This document shows, in pieces, positions 11,152-23,752 of a stretch of 64,000 nt of DNA (within the stretch, counting starts at the first letter, position 1; each line of letters starts with the position of its first letter). The translations under genes and the position numbers were made by a program. A model generated the notes under the pieces. That model saw only the letters and a program-made list of their open reading frames with translations. It was not told the DNA's origin and searched no databases. The DNA is taken from the NCBI GenBank assembly GCA_017607445.1, contig JAEVHH010000004.1, forward strand, positions 1,984,001 to 2,048,000, written 5' to 3'. The stretch is from Histoplasma ohiense. Lineage: Eukaryota > Ascomycota > Eurotiomycetes > Onygenales > Ajellomycetaceae.

Positions 11152-12800
11152 GAGCGTGCGTGCCCATAATTCTATCACTATCGACTAGGAACTCTACACC
11201 TCCTGCAGAAGTGAATCTGAACTTCGCGAGACACATCCAAGATGAAAATGCTTTGCCCGATGCCCGACCGACAAGAACTTTCAATATATGTTGCTCTCTC
11301 CCTCGCCCATAGTCTATTTGCACTTGTTCGGAGCATACCCTTTTGGCTCGTGGCCCCGCTACGGTGGCCCGACCTCACTTTTGGGTCAAACCGAGTTCTT
11401 CATGAATCTATGAAGGCTTTATGCCTCAGATGCAAGCTACCAATGTGACGGAACACGGTACACAACCATGTAGACACTACTTGTCACTTGTTTCACGTGT
11501 CTCTTGATGGTTTTGATGAAAGCTGGCACCAGGAGAAATGCCATGCATGTCATGTGGTGTGGATGGAGGTTAAAACTTTCTTATCCCTTTGTGCGTGTCA
11601 GGTGGTGAACTGCAGTTCTGGCATGCCGCTTCTGTTGGGGGAGGAAATGCTATTGTTGTAGGGCAGCAGTGTATATCCGTCTCTAGTAATGCTAGGGGAT
11701 ACATTCGCGTGAAGGGTTCAAAAAGTGCTTGCGGCAAAACCTACGACAGAACACTTATTGGAACTTGATGATGTATGTGGTTGTTGACGGGGAAAATTGC
11801 GTATGCGCAAGATGCGTTTATCTTTTATTATTTTCTAGTTTTAAATTGACCAGGCAATATAGCTACGTTTGATTTCCTCCTCGCTGGTGATCAACTTGAT
11901 GCGGGTTACAGTGGCAGCAGTTAAAAATTTCCCGAACAGGCCAAGAAATTTTGAACCATGATGATGTTGGCGGTCTACTAGTAACCGGTGACGCGCTAAT
12001 CTGAGTACCTACCCTATGTGGGTCACTTGGTATAGAACAAGTGTAGAGAATCTCCAACAAAACACCAAGGCCGCGTAACTATATTTTCACACAACTTGTA
12101 CCAATTTCACACCTGTCCAACATGTCGTCTAACTATATCTTGTTAGAACGCTTAGGTAGAGTGTTCGCTCTAGAACAGGTTAGCCAAATGTTCGAATTGC
12201 TGTACAGGAGGCCTTTTGCAATTGTCCATAGGGCTGAAATAAAGTTATGTACTAGTATCCAAGGTTGATAACGCCTCAAAGCTCCTTCCCTTTATTTCTT
12301 CAGAGATGACAAACAGTATATATATGAATATCTCCTAATTTAACTTATATTCGGTCGGTATTTGGTCACTAGGCCGGCTTCTGGTCCGAGAAAGGACTTG
12401 CCAAATCAATGACTCGCCTAAATACCACACAATGTAGAACTCAGTCGGTTATCAAAATTTATGGCACGACACTGTAGAGATATGAGGCGTTCCTTCTTAA
12501 GCAACGTAGGAGTCAACTAACAATGCAGAGGGCGTTCGTCCTTTGAAGGGTCAAAGAGGTGCGCGTCAAGAATACTAACATGATTGATTGTTTCTCAATT
12601 CTTCCCTCAGAATATAGGTTGCTTCTTTCACAATGCCACTAAAGCATCTTCTATCTTCAACATATTATTAGTGTTCAATCTTTCTTGGTCTGAACTTTAT
12701 TAATTAAACACAAGTCCGCTTCTTAAATGAATAACATTCAAATTTCATCGAGATTTCATGAGTTCAAAGGATGACTACTAGTATTTCAATCTTAAAGTAT
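11152..12800. other. 3' flank of UPF1, no gene found
   Basis: The first few hundred bases are presumably the UPF1 3' untranslated region. GC content falls gradually to the right. Small open frames (such as 11242-11448 and 11863-12060) carry no recognisable motif and look like chance. A weak tRNA-like segment lies near 12150-12215. No transposon termini were recognised. Confidence 0.6.
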
Positions 12801-12823
12801 CCGATGTTGTGAAAAATGGCATG

Positions 12824-13388
12824 CCTCCGTCGATGGGTGTAAAAGTGTTGGCTCATGCAGACAGCTTATGGTCCTTTCAACCTAGGTGGTTAGCACTGTA
12901 TCCTGGCCAGTGCCTGATAACGCTAATACTCAGATGTTCTGATTATGAATGAATAAAGAAAATTTTCGTAAAGCTACTCTGAGAATAATCTCTTCTATGC
13001 AAAGCCCAAACCAGACATTTCTCATGAATTTCAAGATGAGGCGCAATAATGAGTGTCGGAACTTGATGATGTCCGAATATTGCTCAAAAATTACTGAATA
13101 TCAAGAGAATAATTCTATTAATGATCATCCTGATAATTACAGTACATGAAAAGATTGTAATATCTATAAGGAAAGGGATGTGTAAGTGAAGTGAACGGAG
13201 TTGTTCTTGAGTTTTAAGTCGGGTTTCAAACTGATACGATATTCGTTTGATCTGACAATGAGCTTTTGATACATGGCCAGCACTGGCTGCATTCAGCGCC
13301 AACCACCTAGGCAAAAAGATCATAAGAGAGCTGGATCAGCCAGCCGCGTCCAACACCTTTTACCTGTAGCGTGCACGTCGGTGGAGGT
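12824..13388. mobile_element. MITE-like element with long imperfect inverted repeats
   Basis: The left arm (about 12824-12915) and right arm (about 13278-13388) are inverted copies. Shared words in order from the outside are CCTCC, TAAAAG, GTTGG, CTTATG and CCTAGGTGGTT, then GC-CTG and CCAGTGC. The best-conserved block pairs 12881-12900 with 13292-13311. The interior (12916-13277) is AT-rich and non-coding. Exact termini and target duplication were not resolved, so this could also be a simple inverted duplication. Confidence 0.6.
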
Positions 13389-13742
13389 CTACCGTTATTT
13401 AAAGTTATCCAGAGGGAGTGTTAGCGGCATTATAACATGACTAACTCAGTTATCCCGGACGCCACCCAGGCCAAACCCCTCTCTGAATATCCACTAGTTA
13501 TAGATGGGTTGAGTTACAGTGTGTTTGAATCTGACCCTCACAATAACCAGATTATATGCAGAGGCACAGTCACTCAGCCATCAACATCACTGCATATAAT
13601 CAGATTATTGCTGATGTGTGTTCAATTTCATGTTCATATGTATCTACAGAATACTTGTATTTAGTAAGAGAAACACTATTAAATTCAGATATATATGACT
13701 TCACATACAGAAAGTTATATAATTACTAGCTAAATGACTTAC
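13389..13742. other. Gene-free stretch with a small inverted repeat
   Basis: GATTATATGCAG and CTGCATATAATC form a 12-bp inverted repeat near 13550-13600. A 75-residue open frame (13437-13664) shows no known motif. It ends where the LTR of Gypsy family III begins. Confidence 0.45.
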
Positions 13743-14125
13743 TGTAAGAAACCCGCACTAAGTTATCAGTGCTAGGCCGAAATTGGCGATTGCTCTAAAG
13801 ATATGACATCGCCGAACATAGCACCGCCAAACATCATATCAGATTTGAAATCAAGGTATTATCTTGCCACTTGCATCATACTATGCCATCTACATCATAG
13901 CAAGTTCAATCTGTTTATGATACTGTGTATATAGATAGCAGCTGACTCAATCTTTTAGAAGTCAGTGAATCATTCTGTTTTAATTTGATCCCTACATTCT
14001 ACAATATCAATATTAATTCAAATTCTCTTTAATATATTACCATATTATCTTCTACAACTTAATTCTTGCAGAGTCTTAAGAACTTTTTGTGATATAAACA
14101 GCTAATTCTCACACCACTGCTTACA
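13743..14125 (+). repeat. 5' LTR of Gypsy family III (383 bp)
   Basis: Short inverted ends TGTAAG and CTTACA. A TATA-like TGTATATAGA lies at 13926-13935. About 30 nt later AGTGAATCA (13964-13972) is the exact complement of the priming site TGATTCACT at 14129-14137, three bases past the LTR. Confidence 0.78.
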
Positions 14126-14739
14126 GTTTGATTCACTCAATCTCTTATCTCTTTAAGAATTGAGTATTTTAATCATTATATTTGAGATCAATTCACTTTC
14201 AAATACTTCTCAATCAGCAGTCATTGAGTTAGCAGCATCTGCAATATCTGTCTCAGCTAATCAGCAGAAAATTCAGCTCACTGATTCATCTGTCTATTAT
14301 AGCAGCAATCTATATAAATATCATATATTCATAAAAGCTCTCAAACACATATATAAGTTGAACTCAATTCAATACAATATCAATGAAATCAAGATCATTG
14401 TAATGCACTTGTTTATTATTTCCTTATTATCTTCGCTTATTCTTACCTCTTTCCATTATACTCTCGCCACTACTATTTCTACATGTATATATATATTGAT
14501 GTATGTATTTCACACATCTTCTTTCTCTTTCTTTTCTTTCTTAGCAATTAGCTACACTACATTTCTATACTACACTCTACAATATATTACTATTATCTTC
14601 ACTACATTATAAACTATCTTCTACTGTTACTCTTCACACTGTCACTATCTCTCACAGTTTCTAATCACTCAATCTTTGAGAGATGATTCATTGAGTAATA
14701 GTCATAATCTCTACTCACAGCATTCATCATACTCATACT

Positions 14740-16012
14740 ACTGCTGAACTCAAAGCAATAAATATCATTGAAGAAAACTGTGAAACACACACTTCTGTCA
14801 CTGAAAATACACAACAAACATCATCTTCTTCTATGAAATCAGACTCTGAGTATAGTTCAGAAGAGGACATCTTTTCTGAAGATTTCAATACAATTGAAAC
14901 TGAGAAGATAACTGTGACTAGAAGAATCAAAAAGTTACAGACTGAGAAGAAATTGTGAGAACTTCAACATCAGTGCAATACTTTACTATAAAAATTGAAT
15001 AAAACAATTTCAGTCATCTGAAATACATTAGAAACACATTCAAACCATGATAGAGATACAACTAATATGAATGATAATTATAATAACATCACAAATATTC
15101 TCAGATCACTGAAACTCATACTACAAACACTCAATATCTTAGTGAAAAATGCTGTGATTACTGTCAGTGAAAGATATAGTCAGATATTACTTTGATAATT
15201 AGAACTTTAAGATTCTGACATGAGCAGTCACTCTTCTCAGAGAGATGTGAAAAAGTTTCAAAATCAAAATATGAAAAAATTTGAAAACTTTGTTACAGCT
15301 GCTATCACTTTTCATATCAGTGATTTTGATTACTACAATAAATACAATCATCAAAAGATCATTGAAGCTGTCACTCATTTCAACATTGAAATACAACAAC
15401 ATTGATATCAACATACATATGATATGCAGACTTTGCCACCATGGGAAGAATTTGTTAGTTGAATGTAATATCAAGTCATCAATTCAGATAGAAGTTTTCA
15501 AGATGTCAATAGACAGTACTGAAAAACAGAGCAACAAAAAGATCAGACAGTTTAATAATTTACTTTATATTTACAATCAGTTGAAAAGTATCTGTGACAT
15601 TTTTATAGTGAATATCATCAGAAATCACATCTCTATATGAAAGTTCTATCTTTTATTCATCAAGAATTCAACAAATATGCAATCAAATTGAAAGAGTTAA
15701 GCTATAATGCTACTCTACATAAATTTGCAATGACAGAATCAAATCTGTCAGAGAGACAAAAGAAGTTTAAAGAGAAGTCAAATTTCAAAAACCTCACTCA
15801 AAGCTTTAACAACAGAAATAATGCTGATAATAGATCACAAAACAAATACAGATGAAATAATACTACAAAGTTCAATAACTTCACTCAATCAAAATATTGC
15901 TGTTATTGCAAGTGATCAGAACATATCATCAATTTGTATTTCAAACAACTCAAAGATAAATTCAAAAACATCAAATTCAATTCAAAACTCAATACAAGAA
16001 ACACAAAGAATT
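14740..16012 (+). pseudogene. gag relic of Gypsy family III
   Basis: Reading through TGA stops gives one continuous gag-like frame. It has an acidic N-terminus rich in Ser/Glu, then a capsid-like region with MQTLPPWEEFVSWM (15421-15465) typical of fungal Gypsy gag, a Lys/Arg/Asn-rich tail, and a zinc knuckle near 15893. In the knuckle the last Cys has become Tyr, so the pattern reads C-x2-C-x4-H-x4-Y. Several Trp codons are TGA. The upstream open frame 14160-14612 lies in the leader and has no gag features. Confidence 0.75.
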
Positions 16013-16119
16013 TGAAGAACTCAAAAAACATTTAAAACACATCATTCAACTCACAATAGCAGTTATAAACATAGAAAATTGATGCAAAAATATCTTAAAC
16101 TTCACTGTCACAGTGAAAT

Positions 16120-16729
16120 TTACTACATCTAAGAGTCTGCAAAAAGTGCTTGCACTAGTAGACTCTGAATCAGAAATAAACTGTGTCAATGAATTTTGAG
16201 CAAAGAATCACAATCTAGAAACTGCTCACTGCAAAATCAAAATGATTAAGTCAATTGATGAATGTATAATGCACTTCTTTGAAGAGTATAACATTGCAAC
16301 TACTGTCACTGATCACAAGGATAATACACAGCAGATATCTCATTTCTTTCATGCAATGAAGATGAAAAACTACAATCTTGTATTAGAATTTTCTTGATTA
16401 AAACAAACAAATTCTCTTATAGATTGATCAGATGAACAATTCTTCTTTAGAAGCTCTGAAAATAAACAACAGCTTCAAATTATTTCTGAATAAAATGTCT
16501 TAGCTGAAGTTCTCACAGAAGCTAGAGTAGAAATGCTTGTAGTATTATTTATAAAATATTTAAAAGATTCAAAACATACTTCATATATATTCTCAGCTGC
16601 ATTTTCAGACTTGTCAATCAATCTATCTGATTATATCATATTATACACACATATCTTCTCAGAAGAAGCTGCTATAAGTGTGAAAAGATCAGAAAAGACA
16701 GAATATTATATAGATTTCAAATCTAATAT
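16120..16729 (+). pseudogene. Protease and start of reverse transcriptase, Gypsy family III
   Basis: An aspartic protease signature appears as LALVDSESEINCV near 16157-16195, where the expected DSG has become DSE through a G-to-A change. Downstream, a stretch before 16729 ends in a Tyr-Tyr-Ile-Asp-Phe motif like the H-x-I-x-L segment that precedes reverse transcriptase in Gypsy elements. It is cut there by the next LTR. Confidence 0.7.
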
Positions 16730-17178
16730 TGTGATGGGTTAGCATCTGTTAGCAATTAACTTACGCAATCAACTTCTGTCATTGCGATCATGTATAACCC
16801 TCAATGTTCTTCCACTCTGTGCTCCGCGCTCATATAGTCTCTAATAATTCTTCTGTGTAGCTCTTAATATTCTTCTGCTCTGTGTTCTGTACTCATATAG
16901 TCTCTAACAATTCTTCTGTATAGCTCTCAAAGATTCTTTCATCTCATACTCCACATTCATATAGTTTCTAATGATTCTTCTGTGTAGCTTTTAACATTCT
17001 TTCACTCTGTGCTTCACTGTGAAGTGACTTCTGATATTCTTCTGCTCTGAATTTCTCTCTATAAGAATTCTCTTTGTACAATCTTTTCTTCTGATTTCTT
17101 TTCTCTTTCTTTTCTTAATCAATTTGTAATCTGTAATTAGAATAGTATCAAATCATTAATTGAAGTACACTCATTACA
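16730..17178 (+). repeat. 5' LTR of Gypsy-I copy G (449 bp)
   Basis: TGTGATGGG start, CATTACA end. It contains the 63-64 bp U3 units, CTATAAGAATTC as TATA region, a pyrimidine-rich run and the self-priming segment AATCAATTTGTAA. Confidence 0.85.
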
Positions 17179-17993
17179 TTATGAATTGATTCTTCTGCAT
17201 TTAAAACTTGAGTGTTTTGTTATCAGTTCTTATATTCAAGTGTGTTGTTTACAGATCTGAGTGTCTAGTTGTTACAAGAGATTTCTCATGAATCTGAGTG
17301 TCTCTATTGTTAATTATATAGACTGTTGTATCTAAGTGTCTGAGACATCATTGACTGTGTTCTACAAAGAGGTCTGAGTGTCTACAAACTGTAACACTGT
17401 GAATAATATTCATGAAGAAGCTTGATAAGCTTAGCACTGCAACACTGTGAATAGTGTCTGTGAGAGAACTGAGTATCTACAAGTATTTCTTTTTCTTTTT
17501 ATTATTATTATATATTTTTAGATTTTGAAATGAATTATAAACAATTCTACAAACACCCACTGCACTCAAACACAGTGGACAACAACTTAGATCTACAAAG
17601 TATTCTTCAGCAGCAAGTGCTACAGATAACTGAATTGCAATGATGACTTGCTGAGATGAGCACTTTCACATTCATCATTCCTTCTACATTCATGTCTTAT
17701 AAAAAGTCTTCAAGAGAGAAGCTTTCAATTCTTAACAAATATGAGAGAGATCTAGTGCTCTATTTCATGTGGAAGTCAAAAATGAACATCAAATTGAACA
17801 TCAATGAATGAGCAATAGACTCACTATCCAATCAAGCATGATATATTCATAGCAGATTGAATGGTGACATGTTAGCAAAATTCCAACTCTGAATAAGTTA
17901 TTGTCAGAATCATCAGTGTATGTCAGAGCTAGTCTTTCAACAACTTGACTCCCTCTTCCTCAATCCTACACTTCAAGCCAAGGCATTAGACTG
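16730..17993 (+). mobile_element. Ty3/Gypsy family I, copy G (5' part)
   Basis: The 5' LTR is 16730-17178 (449 bp; the four-unit type minus about 22 bp near the U3 start). The priming site TTATGAATTGATT follows directly, then the leader and gag from ATG 17656. Gag is cut at 17993 by hAT copy Z1. The target word TTAGACTG is the normal gag sequence at that point. The 3' remainder lies beyond the window. Confidence 0.85.
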
Positions 17994-20401
17994 TAGACTG
18001 GCCGTGTGACTGTGTATGAAATCATGATCAATTTTAGCATTGATCTCATTCTCATATATTTTAGTTCTGGTTCTATATATTGTTTTTCAAACCAGTCATT
18101 TTACACTGTTTGTATTATAGCTCTGATTTCATTTCACTGTTTATGAGAAATATTTAGATTCTGAATACTGTTCTTATCTTGATTTCTGAATCACAGTTCT
18201 GTTTGATCTCATTTTACAAAACAGAATCAAACAGAATCATGACTTACTCATAATTACATAATACATATATCTTTATACTGAATGATGACTAATTATGATG
18301 TGAGTATTACCAAATATCATTACCTTTTTGATGTCAACAACAGAAATATCATTATATGCTTATAGATATTTTGAAAATTAAAAAAAAAAAAACAAAAACA
18401 ACAACTGAGAATATTATAAAAAAAAAAAATAAAAACATTCAGCAAAAAAAAAAAAAATAAAAAAATAAACAAACAAACAAATGAAAAAAACTTATTTCTT
18501 CAATCTATAATCATTAAAAAAATTGCTATTCAATTCTTGAATGATCTTCATCATCAATCTAATATCTCTCACAGTGAGAGTCATCTGTTTACAATGAATT
18601 ATAGTCTTAAGATCATCTGTGAAATGATTAGTGAGATATTGTTACATTGATTTTCATATAATATCATACACTCAAAAAGTGTGATCAATGTGATCTTGAC
18701 TGTGACTTGAAGAGCATTGAGAATGAAATGCTGAAAGTGATACTTTTCTTCATCAATCTTCTGAACAAGACAGACAAACACAATCTTGAGAAAAATGAGA
18801 TTCTCAGACTTCTGATAATATCAGATCTCATGAATAGTCTCTACTCTCATATCAGTATCTAGTGTTATCAAAAAGCATTACTTTGAATTTCATACTCTGT
18901 TTATTCACTTTTTTCATATGAGGGTGGGGGTTGCACACCTTCCACACAGCACAGTGAGCATTGAAATACTGCTCATGATAATGAGCTCAGACTGCTTTCC
19001 ACTTCATCACTTGCTGTTCATATGCTGCCTTGCAGACAGCAGCAGTGGTTGGCATGACTCTCTGATGAGAGATACTCTTATCACAAATCATTTTTTCACT
19101 GAAGAGAAACAGAGAGAAAGAGGGGATGAATACAGAGAATGAATATATAGATTTTAGAGAGAGAAGAACAGAGACTTGTGATGCTGAATTTGCTAGATAG
19201 AATCAATTAATTAATCAGTATTCATTCACAGAAAACATTGAAATATTCATATTGCTTTTAATAGTTAACATACTGCAGTGGAATTATGATGGGTTGGAGA
19301 GAGAAGAAAGAAAGAACAAAGAAAAAGAAAAACATATATGAATATTAAACTGAAAGATTGTATATACAAATAATTTCTATAGCAACAAAGAAATATCTCA
19401 TCTGCATTCAGTCATAATATAGCTTGCAGAGCAACTGCATGCATGCAGCACACAATATCAACAAATAGCACAAAAATGCAAACAGTATTGCTATAAGACA
19501 TGTAATTTTTTATAATATATAGATATAGATTTTCTTTCTTCTTGAATTCTTTGATATATCTCTGTTCTTACCATCACATTTCTGTGTGTATAACAACTTA
19601 TAAAAACAATATATTTTTTTTCTCTAGAAATCTTCATCATCACAATCAGAATATATTTCTCTTTCTCTCTTCTGCTGAAAACATATCTATTCTTCTCTTC
19701 AAGAAACATTTGATGACTCTGTATATCACTAAAACATATGAATGCTGTCATCATCTTGAGAGAGAAGAGAAAGAATTCTTCAAATGTGAAAAGACTGACT
19801 ATAAGACACATCATATTGTCTTGAAAAAACTTCACAATAAAGTAGATTGATAATGATCTTGAGTAACACTTCTGCTGAAATTTAACTAATATTATGAAAG
19901 AAATGATGCTGATAACTCAATATGTGAGAAATTGAAGAAGAAAACAGTGGAGTTGCTGATGCAGCAGCACTGAAATCAGAAATACTCATGAAAATGATTT
20001 GAGATCAAGATAAAGAGAAAGAGAACTGAGAAGATGACAGCTGTGAAAAAGCATTGTCAGAAAAAAATTGAAAATATGCTTATCTGCAAGATAAAGAAGC
20101 TCAAGCTGATAGATTGTATTTTAAATATATTCATTGATAACATTTTTTGATAACAATTCTGTGATCTAATTGATTAGCAGGCTTCTGAAGAGAATTATAG
20201 AATTGAAGCCTTGTTTAGATCTTGTATATATTCAATGATTCAGAATATTGAGAAGACAGTGTTGTTTTCTGAGCATACTAATTTACTTACTGCAGAGATA
20301 GAATCTGAAACAGCAGATCAGAAAATGCAGAACTTTGAAGCTCAAGTAAATCTGATAAAAAGAGAGAAGAATTCTCTCTCATCTAAGAAGATAGCTGAGA
20401 A
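17994..20401 (+). mobile_element. Autonomous-type hAT element Z1, left part
   Basis: Begins TAGACTGGCCGTGTGAC at 17994 inside the gag of copy G. It runs parallel to the reverse complement of 26204-23830 in Z2, including the poly(A) tract (18378-18490) and the Y gene relic. It is interrupted at 20401 by Z2, and its sequence resumes at 26213. It is more decayed than Z2. Confidence 0.88.
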
Positions 20402-20570
20402 TAGGCTGGCCGGTGGGACCATGAATTTCATGTTTGGTTTGGTTTGGTTTGGTCCCAGTCCATTTCTTGGCGTGATTTCCAGTGGGACCAGGATCAGAAT
20501 GGGAGTGTAAAGGGACCAAAATTTTCAGAAATGGAGTGTAAAAGGACCAGATTTAGACCTAACATGACTA
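20402..20570. promoter_or_regulatory. Subterminal GGGACC motif array, left end of Z2
   Basis: Within about 170 bp of the terminus GGGACC or its complement GGTCCC occurs at least four times (near 20416, 20452, 20485, 20513), with an AGGACC variant near 20541. Subterminal arrays like this are typical transposase-binding regions of hAT elements. Binding itself is inference. Confidence 0.65.
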
Positions 20571-20740
20571 TTATGGAACCAACAAAATTTATTATTCCAT
20601 GCAAAGTGACTGACTATGAAAAACAAGAATGTGACCTGGGACTGATCATGATTTTAGCTCAAGTTTGGTCCTGTTCTGATGATTATGTAATACATGACAA
20701 TTGGTAATGATTATTGGTAACACTCACAAGCTCATTAATA

Positions 20741-23136
20741 CTATATACAATCACAGCCAATTTTTTCCTCCACTATATCATTGAAAGAGAATTCTGCCAC
20801 AATAGAATTCTTATCAACAATTTCTTTTTCTTTTCCATGCTTAACCATCATCAATTTCTTTACAGTTTCTCCTTGCAATTGACCACAGCAATAGTGACAA
20901 ATATCTCGACTTGAGTTAAACTTTCTCTCCATACCAACTCCTGCCAATGGAATTGCCAGAATATTGTGTGTCATCATTGCCACTGTTGAGTACTGACTGC
21001 TGATCATCCTCCACAGATCTAAAATAGATTTTTCTTTGATATTAACAGAATCATCATATAGATAGCAGTCAAATTCAGTATTGCAAGAATTTTGTTTGCT
21101 CAGATTTTCAGCAGCAATCAACAAGTGCAAATCCTTAATCAATATTAGTAACAGATTAATATCAATATCTCAGTGAGTATTATAAAAAAAAAGTTACTAA
21201 CCAAAGAATCATGCTCTATTGACTCTTCAATTTGGGTATTATTCTGTTCATATTGTTGATAGTTGTCATTGTAGTATGTCTGAGCTATATCAACATAGAT
21301 TTGTCGTTCTTCCGCCGTCCAATCCCTGGGAGTATATGCATTGATTCAACAAGAGGGATCAAGTACAGCAGCAACAGCATAGTAATCAGCAAATGATTGA
21401 TTGGTTCTTGCATAATATTCTGCAAGTTTGTCTCATGCTCTTTCAATTGCTGCAGAAATAACTCTATCCCAGAATTGTTCTTCTTGTACATGAGTCATCT
21501 GCATTTCCAAATGAGTAAATAAACTGTTGTATACTCATCAAGAAGCTTGCATCATTGGTGTTACTGTAATAGACACAGCTTTTGTTGTTTTGTAAAAGAT
21601 AAACAACAGTCCAACAACATATTTTAACTGTGTCCACTCTGTATCAGAAAGTTTCAGAGCACAAATTTTCTCTCACTCAGAATTCTGAACTCAATGATTC
21701 ACAGCATCTTTTAGTCAAAGTGCTTGAACTGCCATCTCATAAGTAGAACTCCACTATGTTTGAACATCTTGTATCATATTAAGAGGAGGAACTGAGCTGT
21801 GGGTGGCTTGAATATCATGGAATCATTGTTGTTGTTTGGGAGAAGTACTGATTGCATTGGTGATATGATGAATCTAAAAAAAGATAATGAGATAGTTAGC
21901 AAATTGATCAATTTTCACTGAAGCATTATCAAATATCATTACCTTGTGAAGGGTTGATGAGAATGTGATGTGTGTAACAATTTCAACATCATTCTCATCA
22001 AAACAACTGGCCAGTTCTGTGTTTTCAGGTTCAATGTCCAGGCCTTTAACCAATGCTTGAACAACAAGCTGAATAACATGTGCAATACAGGGAATATGCC
22101 CATGTTTACCATTCCATCTATACAATACCAGTTTTTGTTCCAGACTCTGCATCATGATCAAGTTGTTTGCTGCATTGTCTGTTGTGATTGCAAGAAGATC
22201 TGATGAAATATCTCAGTAATCATTTTTAATGATTGTCATGAGAACATCAGCCATATATTCACCTGTATGACTGCTCTTCAATTGTTCAAAGCCAATCAAT
22301 TTCTCTTTATAATTCCAATCCTCATCAATAAAATAACAAACTGCACTCAAAAAGGATAGATTGTTGGTGCTTGTTCATACATCCACTGCCAGTGATATCT
22401 TCTGTTGTTTCTTCAACAGAAGTTCAAGTTGTCGCATATCATTGTTGTAATGTGTATTCAGAGAAGAGCAGAGACTGGATTGATGAGGAATTTGAATATA
22501 TGAATTAAGCATTTGCAGTAGAGTTTGAAATTCCGAGTTTTTGACAGCACACAGTGGAAGATTCAACAATATATATAGATGTAGAAGTTGTTCTTGAAAG
22601 TTGTCTGATGAAAGAGTTGGAATTGAAAGATCAGCATCAGTTCATTGTCATTTTCACATGTTTTCCTGCAAAATAGTACATAAGTGTTATCAAATATCAT
22701 TACCATTAATGAGAGTAGATGATATAAGTACCAGTCCATGAAGAATATTCTGATGTTTTCCTCTAAGCTGTAGACAATCAGCAGATTTCAAATGTTGTGT
22801 GATTCCTTCTGATCCATGTCCACTCCAGGATGGATGTTTTTGTATGGAGTTGCAATGATTACAGCAGAGAAATGGCTCTCCAGTGATCTTCACAGCAACT
22901 TGTTGAAAGTTTTTCCATAGATCTCCTTGTTGTCTATGCTGGCTTTTCCATAGATTGTGTTGTTTTTCATCACCAAGAAAAAAAGAAGTATGCATCCACC
23001 AGGCTTGAAAGAGCTCATCTTGTGAGGACTTATAAACAATATAAATTGTTTGATCCACTCTTATTTCTATAAGATCTTGAACCTCCATTAAAGAAGGTGA
23101 TGAATTCCCTGATTCAGCAATTACTGAAGTTGCCAT
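20741..23136 (-). pseudogene. hAT transposase (BED finger, RNase H-like core, hATC)
   Basis: DNA transposase of the hAT superfamily. From the start at 23136 the order is: BED-type zinc finger (Trp-Lys-Asn-Phe, then FLCCNHC ... ITQHLKSADC); RNase H-like core with SLAVDV (Trp as TGA) TSTNNLSFLSAV, TTDNAANN and IPCIAHVIQLVVQAL; YYAVAAVLDPS; and a C-terminal dimerisation block with NILAIPLAGVGMERKFNSS. Two in-phase introns are clear: 22731-22666 (66 nt) and 21942-21874 (69 nt). A third probably covers 21200-21133. Stops are almost all TGA at expected Trp codons, so the gene decayed without major deletion. Confidence 0.9.
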
Positions 23137-23752
23137 GATGAATATAAATGATAAGAAATTATGTGTAAAATGAATTCTGAGGATAAAAAGGTTAAGAAAT
23201 TGGTTCAATTTGGTTGGGATTTTTTTTTACCCCTTTTTCATTAACCCATTCTAATTGGTTAGAACACTAGTAGAATATATTTATAAACAACAACAAATAA
23301 AACACATTATGATCAAATAGAAAAGAATGATAATGAAAATATTGAAGATATTATTAAGATTTGTAAGTGCTGAAAAGTTGATTCATTAGACATATTATCT
23401 ATCTCTAATATATCACAATTCCACAGTATGAATTTATCAGCTTTCGTTGTTTACTGATACTAAACGTAAAGTCACACACAACTTACAAGTATACATATAC
23501 ATATATATATATATATATATCATGAGCATAATATCGCTACATAATATATGCTCACAACAAAGAATTGTATAATGTAAAATATCAAATAAAATTTGTAATC
23601 TCTGATAATTATAATAATACAATTAATTTAGCAAAAATATAAAAAAACAAACATGCAAAAAAAATTTTTTTCTTAGGCCATTTTCTCTTCTACTCTTCTT
23701 CTTCCACTTTCTTCTTCTTCTTCTCTTCTTCTTCCTCTTCATCCTCCACAAT

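Larger units (their letters stand above)
13743..16729 (+). mobile_element. Ty3/Gypsy family III, 5' part (outermost host of the nest)
   Basis: It begins with a 383-bp LTR and contains a leader, gag with zinc knuckle, a protease and the first residues before reverse transcriptase. It is then cut at 16729 by Gypsy-I copy G. The rest of the element lies beyond the window, to the right of the whole nest. It differs in sequence from families I and II. Confidence 0.82.

Noticed and set aside
11242..11448. Small frames after UPF1
   Set aside because: No conserved motif, and they lie where the UPF1 3' untranslated region is expected.
13437..13664. 75-residue open frame beginning Met-Thr-Asn-Ser
   Set aside because: No recognised domain. 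It contains a 12-bp inverted repeat, and nothing supports translation.
14160..14612. 150-residue open frame after the family III LTR
   Set aside because: It lies in the leader, has low complexity and lacks gag features. The real gag relic starts further on.
18378..18490. Poly(A) tails of processed retrocopies (also the T tract at 25738-25825)
   Set aside because: The A/T tracts lie at matching internal positions of Z1 and Z2, so they belong to the hAT element and do not mark retroposition.
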